Assembly: GCF_029633865.1 (NCBI RefSeq)
Contig: NC_079219.1
Coordinates: 12,025,420 to 12,089,419, forward strand
Direction of reading: 5' to 3'
From: Lampris incognitus
Taxonomy: Eukaryota > Chordata > Actinopteri > Lampriformes > Lampridae
DNA length: 64,000 nucleotides
Shown here: positions 54,903 to 64,000 of the stretch, in pieces
Position numbering within the stretch: the first letter of the stretch is position 1
Layout: each line of letters begins with the position of its first letter
Notes under the pieces: generated by a model
Told to the model about the DNA's origin: nothing
What the model saw: only the letters and a program-made list of their open reading frames with translations
The model's database searches: none
Program-made: the position numbers and the translations under genes

Positions 54903-55352
54903 TTTTCTCGTTATGACTTATCACTAGGGACTCTAACCCCTTTTTAGCCCTTCTAGGCTTCCTAGTTTTTTTTCTTTGGGGGTCCTCAATTCCCCGGGAG
55001 CGTTATCCCAGCCTTATCCTCACTCCCTCGTCAGGGGGTGAGTGGGCTTGCCACAACCTAGGAACTAACGAGGGACTCTAACCCCCTTTTTCTTCATCAC
55101 TTTTCACGGGGACTATAACCCCTCTCTTTTTTTCTTTTTTTGAATATTCCCACGGGGACTCTTAACCCCTCTTTTTTCTTTTTCTTGGTCTGCCCACTTC
55201 CCCTCCTTATGAGCTCATATCATTTTGGCATTTTGGTCAATATGCAGAGTTCGATAAAACAGGTTCTGCTTACCTTTTTATTGTAGGTCGACCTTGAGCT
55301 CTCGGAAAGTCAGCGGGCGGTCGTAATGTCCAATTCTAGATTTTTCTTCACA
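54903..55352 (-). promoter_or_regulatory. ERV leader with four repeated motifs
   Basis: Between primer site and gag, the motif GGGACTCTAACCCC and close variants occur four times on the plus strand (about 54926-54940, 55071-55085, 55108-55122, 55154-55169), each next to T-rich runs. Position fits a packaging or RNA-structure region; function is unknown. Confidence 0.5.
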
Positions 55353-55375
55353 TCCTGGACGAAGCCCCCATAAAT

Positions 55376-55875
55376 TGTCGGGGTATCGTTTGCTATCCCC
55401 TCATCTGAGTCCGTTAATGTGAAGAAAAGACAGTCGAGACGTTTCTGGAGATAACTCCGCAGTTTATTATTTTGAGATATCTGGAGACACAAACAGCCAA
55501 TCCTCCCTATGTGTCTGTCTTTCTTTGTGTGTGAGCTTCTTTATATGCTAAACTTCCCTTGTTCATTCGTCACACATGGCCTTGAGCTTTCTTACCGACT
55601 TGTTTTACTTCTCTACAATATCCCTTCTGTCTGCATAACCCCCCCTCTCTGTTAGCTATCCCCCTTTTGGGTAGGGAGAGTTCATCCTGTGTTGACATGT
55701 CGTGTCTACCTCGAGAGTCTCTCTGTTCCAGACTTCTTACCTCCTCTCACTGGCCTTGGTTACACAAGCATTACTATCTACATGTAGCAAGTAATATAAT
55801 TCACATGACATTTAGTTAACCCACCATCGTTTGATATATATGGTTTATGGTTCCAATAATATTTTAAGTATTACA
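55376..55875 (-). repeat. ERV 5' LTR
   Basis: Same termini as the other LTR; followed on the sense strand by ATTTA and the tRNA-Pro-like primer site. Confidence 0.95.
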
Positions 55876-56245
55876 GTATACAGGCTAATTATACGCGGCT
55901 TCCCTTTACCTGCATAATAGTCTCTCAGAATTTTTAGCGCTTTCCGCCCATCGTCCGCTGCTTCCCGCATTACCAGCAACAAACGTTATCATCCAGAAGC
56001 TGGATTAGCTCCGCATATACCTCGGCATTTTCCGCTCCATCTACTGCCCGTCCATTGTCGTCGGTAGTCTCATTTAAAATAGTGTCCTTTAGCCCTTGCA
56101 ACCAAAGATGGCCCAAAAATTTCGTCCCCCACAGTTCATAGTTCTTTTCATCTCCGCCAAAGACTAGTCGAGACCAACAGCTACTCGATCTTTCCATCCT
56201 GGGTCTTTCGCGCCTGCTATTTGACTCAGCGACCCTTCTACTCAT
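55876..56245 (-). pseudogene. Copia gag N-terminus (element 3)
   Basis: From 56245 the minus strand reads the Gag start with LVFGGDEKNYELWGTKF, then after a frame change KALKILRDYYAGKGKPR up to the retroviral insertion. Its continuation is 45989-45155. Near-identical to 31410-31776. Confidence 0.85.
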
Positions 56246-56344
56246 GGTGCTAGCATGCTACCCAACACACGCGGTACGTTGCGATATTTGTCTAGATGGC
56301 AAATCGCTTGATAACTATCTCTGGGTAACTCTGGGCCCATAACG

Positions 56345-56671
56345 TGTTGTCAGAGTTGAATTGTTCAGTGATTCTGGCGTGTATACCCAGTGCTAGACCG
56401 AAATAAATGCTAATTTTACGGAGGAATAAATACACAGTGGGGCGTCAGTTCTGCTCTTTGTGGAATCAACGTAGAAAGAGAAACTTTATTGACAGATGCA
56501 CACTGTTATATACGCACAGACCACATGTCAATTTCAGCGCATTTCATTGGCTGCTATCATTGTCCATCATACAGTACCCGCATGTACTCATTAAAGTTTG
56601 CCTATGTGTTAATACAAAAATATAGATTTACTTCTACAATTGAGAGCACACATATTTCATATATGTCAACA
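56345..56671 (-). repeat. Copia LTR (element 3)
   Basis: 327 bp, TGTTGACATATAT to CTGACAACA on the sense strand, followed by an initiator-Met half-tRNA primer site with one mismatch (56331-56344). It is the 5' LTR of the split copia. Confidence 0.8.
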
Positions 56672-56867
56672 GCCGGTATTTTCACATTTGTTCAAAATAG
56701 AAAATGAGTGAATTCCGATATAGTGTACCGCTCCCGATTCGACTGAGCCCATTTTGTCACTACAAGTTTGCGGCTAAGCTGTGATTTCTGATTTTCTGTG
56801 GTTTCTGGTTGTCTCTGTTTCTGGCTGCATCTGCTGGGTTCACTGCTCCACCCCGCAGAGAGTCCAG

Positions 56868-57854
56868 TCAGTCCCAGCCTTTGCGCTCCTTCTTGTGAAA
56901 GAGTTCTGGATTTTGGGCCTTGTGACTCCGCTCCTTGGTTCTGTAGCGGGTTTTCACCAGCACCTTGTCACAGCTGTAGTCCACCACACTCTTCCCTACA
57001 GCCCTCTCTTCCTCCGCCTCCTCCTCAAGGAGCTGCAGGTTCTTGAACAAATCAAACAGGTCATCCAACGCTGGGGTCTGCTGCGGCACTGACAGGCCCT
57101 CAGGGTGATACTGGAGAGTAGTATCCAACAGGCTGTTGAAGAGCCGCCTACTGGAGGGTGAGCCCAAGAACAGTTGCTCAGGGCTGACTCCCTTTCTCAT
57201 TCTCATCACCAGGTGGTGCAGTACTGTGCCACTGAACAACCTGGAGAAAAACAGAAGGAACACTAAGGAACATCGCAGTTTCTGCTAAAAGTTGGTGGGA
57301 TTTTACCACTAATGCCAGGTTGAACAAAATAAACTCAAATTATAGTGTTCAGATGATCAACTCTCCTGATTATTTATTTGCTTATTTGGGGTCAAAGTAA
57401 TTTATTTTCAGAATTGACAGGTAAGCTGCTATGTTTCTGACCCTTGCACTCTTGAGTATTAATTGTTCGTTATTTTGATGATCTAAGAAACAGGAATCAA
57501 ACTCAGCTGGAAGGCCCAATGAATTGCATCATCTATGGAGCTAAAGTAATGATAAATTGCATAAAAATAAATGTATGTTTCAGTCTAGGGAGCAGGTTAG
57601 TTTGGCTATGAATGTGAATGGGTGGTCAATGGTTTTACTGGTATGTTGCGGCTATCTCACCAGGCAATTTGAGGCTCCTTGAGAGGCAGACCCAGCAGCT
57701 GGTTCAGGTGAATGGCATCCTTCAGGCAGGCCTGCCACTGATTGTAGGCGTGAGCAACACCCAGATCCATCCAGTGTGGGCACGTTAAGGTCCTAAGTAG
57801 ACAAACTAAAAAAACACATCCAGACTATTGAGCCCGCAGTATAGACAGAGCCCA

Positions 57855-57942
<88 letters not shown>

Positions 57943-58049
57943 GTACAAAATCCAGTGAGTCAAGTAAATTCTACAAGCCTGTTTCATGCTATAAGCAATT
58001 ATCAGCTGTCAATAAAACTACTCGAGGAAGGACATATACTGCCTCGTCA

Positions 58050-58128
<79 letters not shown>

Positions 58129-61100
58129 TTTTTTTCCGGAAACCATCAATGGTGTTGATAAAAGTGCTCAACTAATGAGGAGCGGAATATCACTATAGAT
58201 GTAGGAAAAAACTTTTAATACATAGCAGTCCAAGCTTGTTTTGTATGCTAATGTGATTCAGCAAAGAGAACACACAGTATCCGCCGCCCCGCGTCACGCC
58301 CCTAATTTCGGTGGACAGCAACCAATGAGAGGAGAAAACATTTGACCTATTACAGCCAATGGGGTAGGTAGTTACGATGGCAGAGTAACTAATGGTGGTG
58401 TAGAAAACATTACAAACAATCGGGTAAGTGGTTGGGGCTTGTTTTGAAAAAGCATTTAAATGACCAGGGCACTGTATGATATACTATGTATATCATATAG
58501 TGGGGTGGTGTTGGGGCACCGTTGGAATTCCAGCTGATGATTGCTTATGGCATGAAACAGGCTTGTACTGTCTCATAAAGAATTTACTTGACTCACTGGA
58601 TTATTTTGCTCCTTATTTGTTGAGCATTTTCCCTACCGTTGAGTGTTTCTCTTAACAAAGTTATATTTTTTTTTCCTTGCTGTCTGTTGGTTGTAGAGGT
58701 GCGTTGCTTAATTGTTCATGACCGCACAATCAAAACAAACAGTCAATTTGTTTTGATTGTGCGGTTTCCCCCCCATCTTCTATCGTTAAATTGTTAACAT
58801 TCACGAGATTAACTTTCCAACAGTGGCTACCCTATAATGAAAACTATAACCATGAATTGTTAGCCAGCATATAAACAGAGTCGTGTCTAAAGATATTGAA
58901 ATTGTTTGTAACAAGATAAAATGTATTGTAGCGTATTCGGGGGGCAGTCTGGGAGACCGTCGCCACAGCCGGGACGCGAATCCCTGTGTCCTACGCCGCA
59001 AGCGACAGCGTTAACCTGTCGACTAAAGGGTCCGACCCGTTAATCAAGCAGTGGTGCCCCCAAGGGGTGGCCAGGGGTGGCCACGGCCACCCTGATACTA
59101 TCCCTGGCCCCCCCAGCCACGAGTCGCATATGCAGAATATGCTTCTGATTATGCATAATGTGCTTCTATCTGATATTTTACATTAGGTGCTGTTCATTTA
59201 AATCAATAATGTATATTTTTCTTAACTCTCATATTGACAGTTTTCAACTAGCCTATACAGTACACTACAACAGCATCATAGAATTCCCGAAATTCAGTCA
59301 TGGCTTTTGTTTTTGGTGTGCCACCCCAAGATTTTCAGTGGCCCCATTCGGCCACCCCTATGAAAAATTTCTGGGGGCGCCACTGTAATCAAGGACCAAC
59401 GTCTTGGTCCTTGATTACACTTGCCCCCTCCTTCGGCAAAGCGCGTCCGCGCGTATCCCACTTCTGACACCAATGTAGCGAATTCGGGGGGGGGGGGGGG
59501 CCAGGAACTGCCGCACCCGGGGCGCGAACCCGTGTCTGCCACACCGCAAGCGACAACGTTAACCAGTCGACCCGTTAGTCAAGGACCAACGTGTCTACTT
59601 ATCCATGCACGTTACAGTATAAAAACAGCGTAATCGGTACGAACAGTTCTAGCTGTACGTATGATATGTATTTGTATGCGAGAGAGATAAATTAAATAAT
59701 TGAGAGGGTGTTGGGTATGTACTCTCGTGTATTCTCGCGGCGTTTCTCACCTCCGGCCGCTGCCTCCTCCCTCCTGTGATCCCCTTGCAATAGCCCCAGC
59801 AGCAGCGCGTGGAGGAGCTCTGAAGGCGGCGCGACGTGCTGCAACCAGTAGCACGTGACTGCCAGTGGTAGGCGCAGATGAGGCGGGAATTTTCTCAGAG
59901 TAGTGGGGCTAACGCCGAGCGTCTCCAACAGCACTCGAAGGCGCAAAGAGGGCTCTGCCTGTTGGGGCGGGAAGGAATAGAAAGGTTAGAAATGTAAAGC
60001 ATGTAAGTGTAACAGAGATAAGAATTACACGTTATAAACTTGTTGAAGTTCGGCAAAATATATTAACATTATTGTTCTTGATATATTGAGTTTCTCTTGC
60101 ATTCCGCATATTCAAACCCGGCATCTGTCACTTAGCACCTCCTAGTGGTGACGACAGTGGTCAAGCGCATTGTGTAGTAACATCTCTGTCCCTTCTTCAC
60201 ATGTTGGCGACAGAGTTGGTATGTTGTTCTATAGAGTTCACCCCAGAAATGGCTAAAACGGCTAAAACGTAGTGAAAATTAATAGTGTTGTAAACGATCA
60301 AGTTTTATTTTGGTTGGACAAAATTGTTATTATTGTATTTTATTTTCATGATGTATTTATAAAACAGCCCTTCTTCACATGATGGCGACAGAGTTGGGCT
60401 GGAGTTGAGCTGACACCACAGCATCGACCACAACATTTTGTTTTTGCCAGAGTTGAGTTGTGCCAGAAATAAATGGGCCTGCAGCAGCTACCCTGAATTC
60501 AGAAGACTGGTGTAGTTTCTTCAAAGTATAGCCAGAACAAAGGGGTTCCTTATGCACTGGAATGTTGTGTCTTTTGATCATCACGACGGCTGATTAATAA
60601 CATAAACAGTTAAAACCAGTGGCGGATGGTCAGTAGAGGGCGCTAGGGGGCCGCCCCTTCTAATATCAAGAGATCAAAGTCTAATTAAACGTGTTAAATA
60701 TAGTTTAGTTGTATATTGCAAATAATTATGAAATAAATGTGTTTTTCAGTCTGTGAGCGCCTGTCAGCAGCCATTAAATATTGGTTCCAAATGGTATTTG
60801 GTTGATTTCTGTCTGAATACATATACTTCCTGGGTGAGGGGCGTCGGCCAAATGATATCTTATGTAAGCCCTCTAACTTTTGGCGAGCAGGTGACCTGAG
60901 GCTGCGGTCTGATTGGTTTCTTCAGATTTTCCATGGGGCGCAGTGCTGTGTGCCCCAGACACTCCGATTTTTATTGGCAGCGAATTGGTATTGTTTTAAT
61001 GTTTTTTTTTATCTAATGTGATTGGACAATTCTCATGGCTGTCAATCATGTTCACACGCACCACAACGCCTCGTCTCGACTGTCAACCATCCACCGTATA

Positions 61101-61796
61101 CGAACCCTGATAAAATCTATAGGCTCGCTCTGATGGCCGAGCAGAATAAACCGCCGTTCGTCATGTGACTGGGAGGTTCGTATCCCAGACTCGCCCTAAC
61201 TGGTCACAGTCAGAGTGTCCACGGGTTAAGGCATTCATTAGGCCACCCTTACCCGAGGAATAGTGGGTGTAGATCGGTGTAGTGTTCGGGGACTCGTCAT
61301 TCTCCAGCGACCCCTCTGGCCCATCCGGGCGCCTGCAGCCAAGCAACCGAAAGCATTCTCCCTACGTCCCCTTCGCGGCCTGAAGGTAATGCGATCCATG
61401 CGAGGCTTCAGCGTGTAAAATAGCGAGAGCAGCCGACACGAGTTTGAAGGAAGCTAGTGTTACGACTATCTCGTTCCTGTGGAAACGTGAGCCAGGGGAG
61501 TTACTCGACAAGGGTTCCGGCCATATGCCATTGGGTTAATCGGGTGGGATAAGGGGAAACACCAGAAATAAAATTTAAAAATATATAGGTTACATTGTCC
61601 TTCTTAATAACTCTGTGACTGTGTGGCCTTAAAGCAGCTGTCAGGTGTGCTGTGCCAAGGCAAATTGTCCCCCCCCCCCCCCCCATTTTTTTTAGCACCA
61701 GCCGCCACTGGTTAAAACTGATTCCTTTTTGCTGACGCGGCAGTGATCAAATCGTGGGAATGTTAGCAACGAGGTTCGGGTCCACGTTCTCACCCG

Positions 61797-61862
<66 letters not shown>

Positions 61863-64000
61863 CGCCACGAAATCTCAACTTTTTACACGTGAAGAACCTC
61901 GTGAACCTTAGATATAGACTAAGATGAGGGGAAAAATATTTACGACTGAGTGCATCTTCATAAAACATGTTACCGACATCCGCCATTTTCCTCCATGTAT
62001 TAACTTGTTATTTTATCCATCTGGATCATGGACTCCGGTTACATAAGCGGCTTCTTAACCTCTCCCGTCTCCGTACAGCGCTGCTGACATTATTTGACCG
62101 TAGGCCAAGGATAATGGATGGATGGATGCATGGATCCCATTTTTACAAGGGTGGCAGGCTAACTGTTTCCTACGGAATCTTTAGTGTTTCAGCAAAATAT
62201 TTATTTAAAAATTACAAAGGCAAAACTGAAAAAAAAGAGAAGCTGGTTGTCAGTTTGAGCAATCATGTCTCCAAATAGATTAAACTCACTTTCAGACCTC
62301 AGTCACAGGGCATGATGGCTTTTGAATTTCTAGTGTTTTAAAAATATTTCGATACTTGTTTCCCCCATACATATTGTAAGGACCAGGGATGTGTAGACTC
62401 GCTAGCCCTTAGTTACCGCGTCGGACCCATTAGTTGACTGGTTAGCGCAGCCGGCTGTGGTGCGGGGAACGCGGGTTCGCTTCCCGGCTGCCCACTGAAT
62501 TTGCTGCAGTATAAACAAAGGCATGCCGATATCTCTTTATGCGCCACTGATTATGTTTAAATGCACCACAAGGCACCATTGCTTTCTCATCAGGTACTGA
62601 ACCTTGAAAAATGATTATCTGAATATCCGACGTATCCGAATATAAAGACGACTTTACTGCTGAGCCTGAGACGGTCAGCTGAGACTGACGAAGTCACTTA
62701 GATGAGTGATGAAACGTGTCTCCCACTAAACTTTGTGGCCACATGAAATGATTCAACTTTCTGGGATTTCCTTTCCTGGATTATTGAGTATGCATCAATA
62801 CAACTTCACAACTGTCTTGTTGAAGTTACTGCAAAAAGGTGAATTCGCATTTTATCATATGAAGTGGCAAAGATAAAATATAAATAAACAGACTGTTCAC
62901 CTCATTTAGCGAGTGAAGCTTCAACTGTTGAGCCACACCTCGGACAACAGGTTGAACAGAAGAGCTTGTCAGCCGCAGGCCTTCCCGGTCGAATTCCTCC
63001 ACCTTTCTCCTCCCTCCCATCAGGAGCCCGAACATCACCTGACGGATGGGCCGAGAGGTCAGGTTGGCGCTCGGCAGGGAGCAGTCGTCCACCGCTGTAG
63101 CCAGTTTCATCCTATGGAGCATGAGGACGTCAGTGACGTCACTGCTCAGCCGGCCCTGGGTCAGAGGGAGGCGTGCCCAGTCAGGAACCACGCCCAGGGT
63201 GTCCGGGAGCAGAGGTGGCGCTGTCCCGTCGCTGAAGAACTGCCGCAGGTGGCTGGCAGTAAGCCGGTATTCCTCCATGCCCGTAGACAAACCATTCAGC
63301 ACTTCGGCCCGTTTCTGTCTGCTCATGTCTCCCATCAGCCCCAGCGCCGCCACCAGCGCATCTTCCGGCTGCTGGAAGTCCCTCAGCCAGCGCAGCAGAC
63401 CCTCTAGGTTGGCGAACCTGTCTCTGGCTGTCAGGGCGTATGAGGCAAAAGAAAGATATATGTTCATTTCTCGCAGCTTGACATAGTCGTTTCCGACGAG
63501 CGCGGCGAAGGCGGGCAGCAGCTGGCGTTTGATGTTGAAAAGGGCGCAGAAGCTGGATGCGGAGTAGCGCTTGCACGGGATAAAACTTTGGTTCCCGTTC
63601 CGCGCCACAGCCTCCCATTTGAAATGGGAGATGGGCAGAAAGCCCGCCGGGAGGTCAAACACGTAGAAGTCACTGTCGTTGGATAGCACAGGGCAACGCC
63701 ACTCACTGGCCAGGGAGGCGATTTCGCGGTCGGCTTCCCAGTAGCACTGCGCAAAAGGCACTTTCAGATCAGCCAGCGTCTGCCTCACCACCTGTTTAGC
63801 CAGCGACGGCAAAACATTCGCCTCCTCCCCGAATGCTGCCTTGTTCGCCTTTAGGATCCTGTCCTCTGCGCGTTTCCGCAAGGTCTCATATTTGTTGTCG
63901 CTGGTGTCTGTACCCCCGTCCAGCACCACGTACGGTTCAATCCCACAGTCTCTGAGGGCTTTGATAAACTTCCCAATCACGTCCTGAAACGCATCATACT
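56868..64000 (-). CDS. aste1: Asteroid homologue 1 (XPG-like nuclease), partial
   Basis: Matches vertebrate ASTE1, an XPG/FEN1-family structure-specific nuclease linked to shieldin-dependent DNA double-strand-break repair in the nucleus. Exon A (beyond 64000 to 62901) encodes [31 protein letters not shown] and [16 protein letters not shown], the acidic metal-binding XPG core, then a helical region to LHSLNE. Exon B 59958-59751 ([12 protein letters not shown]), exon C 57805 or 57792 to 57661 ([20 protein letters not shown]), exon D 57240-56868 with the stop ([15 protein letters not shown]). About the first 60 codons lie off the right edge. Exon B is 208 bp; with the poly-T acceptor at 57805 the frame stays open, with the one at 57792 it meets TAA. 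Introns are full of repeats. Confidence 0.9.
57857..57941. repeat. (TA)n microsatellite
   Basis: 85 bp of TA in aste1 intron; longer than in the duplicate at 33387. Confidence 0.95.
58051..58125. repeat. (AT)n microsatellite
   Basis: 75 bp of AT; 27 bp at the duplicate locus. Confidence 0.95.
58927..59616 (-). mobile_element. Small tRNA-like LTR element, subfamily A (duplicate), rearranged
   Basis: Counterpart of 34431-35128, flanked by the same GTAT (58923-58926, 59617-59620). The right end of the first LTR is replaced by a short inverted copy (59404-59417 inverts 59386-59399). The purine tract and primer site TGGTGTCAGAAGTGGGAT (sense strand) remain at about 59420-59473. The second LTR is 59474-59616. 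Confidence 0.8.
59049..59385. mobile_element. hAT-type MITE (duplicate)
   Basis: Same 337-bp element and TAATCAAG target duplication (59041-59048, 59386-59393) as at 34553-34889, so the insertion predates the segmental duplication. Confidence 0.9.
60617..61710. mobile_element. Non-autonomous hAT element, 1094 bp
   Basis: Ends CAGTGGCGG and CCGCCACTG with perfect 8-bp target duplications GTTAAAAC (60609-60616, 61711-61718). No transposase sequence. A C16-18 run lies near its right end. It carries a tRNA-like segment at about 61120-61200. Confidence 0.85.
61115..61490 (+). mobile_element. Possible tRNA-derived SINE inside the hAT element
   Basis: GATGGCCGAGCAG resembles a Pol III A-box and GGTTCGTATCCC a B-box about 50 bp later, as in a tRNA head. 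An unrelated body follows to about 61490. No clear tail or target duplication, so boundaries are estimates. Confidence 0.4.
61711..62374. other. aste1 intron with simple repeats
   Basis: Holds (CA)n passing into (TA)n at 61799-61862 and a GGATGGATGGATG run near 62114, the end of a common fish repeat. Otherwise nothing recognised. Confidence 0.6.
62375..62508 (+). mobile_element. Solo LTR of small tRNA-like LTR element, plus orientation
   Basis: 134 bp from TGTAAGGACCAGG to TTTGCTGCA, flanked by ATAT and GTAT. On the plus strand TTGACTGGTTAGCGCAGCC is the A-box region and CGCGGGTTCGCTTCCCGG the B-box and T-arm. This is the only copy in the opposite orientation and a diverged member of subfamily A. 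Confidence 0.7.
62509..62900. other. aste1 intron, repeat fragment
   Basis: GACTGACGAAGTCACTTAGA and GATGAGTGATGAAACGTG near 62684-62720 are a widespread fish repeat motif; no gene. Confidence 0.4.

Larger units (their letters stand above)
45990..55875 (-). mobile_element. Endogenous retrovirus, class I (gamma/epsilon-like), degenerate
   Basis: LTRs 45990-46494 (505 bp) and 55376-55875 (500 bp), about 1% apart by eye (four substitutions, two small indels). Flanks CTAT and GTAT fit a 4-bp duplication with one change. The sense strand is minus: right LTR, primer site TGGGGGCTTCGTCCAGGAT (55353-55371), close to a tRNA-Pro site with one extra base, leader, gag, pol, env, purine tract AAAAGGGGGAAA (46495-46506), left LTR. 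Gag, pol and env each have frame breaks, so no viral protein is complete. It sits within copia gag beside aste1. Confidence 0.95.

Noticed and set aside
55310-55492. Short frame across ERV LTR and primer site
   Set aside because: Covers untranslated retroviral control sequence.
62913-63486. Plus-strand frames over aste1 exon A
   Set aside because: Shadows of the GC-rich coding exon on the minus strand.
1-64000. CRISPR arrays, operons or prokaryotic mobile units
   Set aside because: Repeats are simple-sequence, LTR or transposon; genes are spliced and vertebrate-like.

Overview
The window is vertebrate nuclear DNA, almost certainly from a teleost fish. It contains intron-split genes with clear vertebrate orthologues (gon4l, aste1), long AT/GT microsatellites, and the mix of Tc1, hAT, Ty3/gypsy, Ty1/copia, LINE and class I retroviral sequences typical of spiny-rayed fish. 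No prokaryotic, plasmid or CRISPR signal is present. Roughly three quarters of the sequence is transposon-derived.

Layout. 1-7.06 kb: 5' half of gon4l (minus strand), its promoter near 7.0 kb, with a fold-back Tc1 element and an RTE LINE tail in an intron. 7.3-13.3 kb: three fragments of one RNase H-bearing LINE family around a single-exon F-box gene. 13.7-16.3 kb: hAT remnant, AT microsatellite and three copies of a small LTR-like repeat. 16.4-25.8 kb: the first exons of a plus-strand gene, one intron of which holds an intact antisense Ty3/gypsy element. 25.9-30.1 kb: broken copia pol with an L2-like LINE inside it. 30.1-31.1 kb: a tandem small-LTR cluster and a hAT/ZMYM-like exon. 31.3-36.1 kb: a segmental duplicate of the 3' half of aste1 plus a copia 5' end. 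36.5-39.2 kb: RTE endonuclease fragment, a complete 365-bp small LTR element and a THAP-domain exon. 39.97-44.99 kb: an intact Ty1/copia element with identical LTRs. 45.2-56.7 kb: an older copia 5' half split by a degenerate endogenous retrovirus (45.99-55.88 kb). 56.9 kb to the right edge: aste1 itself, with further hAT, microsatellite and small-LTR insertions in its introns.

The most unusual item is the small-LTR family. At least ten LTR copies of about 133-158 bp begin TG and end CA, and several carry 4-bp target duplications. Complete copies are LTR - tRNA-Leu-like primer site - 46 to 118 bp without coding capacity - purine tract - LTR. Each LTR also holds a tRNA-like segment with A-box- and B-box-like motifs on the sense strand. 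This looks like an animal TRIM (terminal-repeat retrotransposon in miniature) carrying an internal RNA polymerase III promoter. Two subfamilies have primer sites matching different tRNA-Leu isoacceptors.

The aste1 segmental duplication is the second notable feature. It preserves the empty target site of the retrovirus in the other copy, so it orders the events: copia insertion, then duplication, then retroviral insertion. It also gives aste1 two candidate sets of 3' exons.
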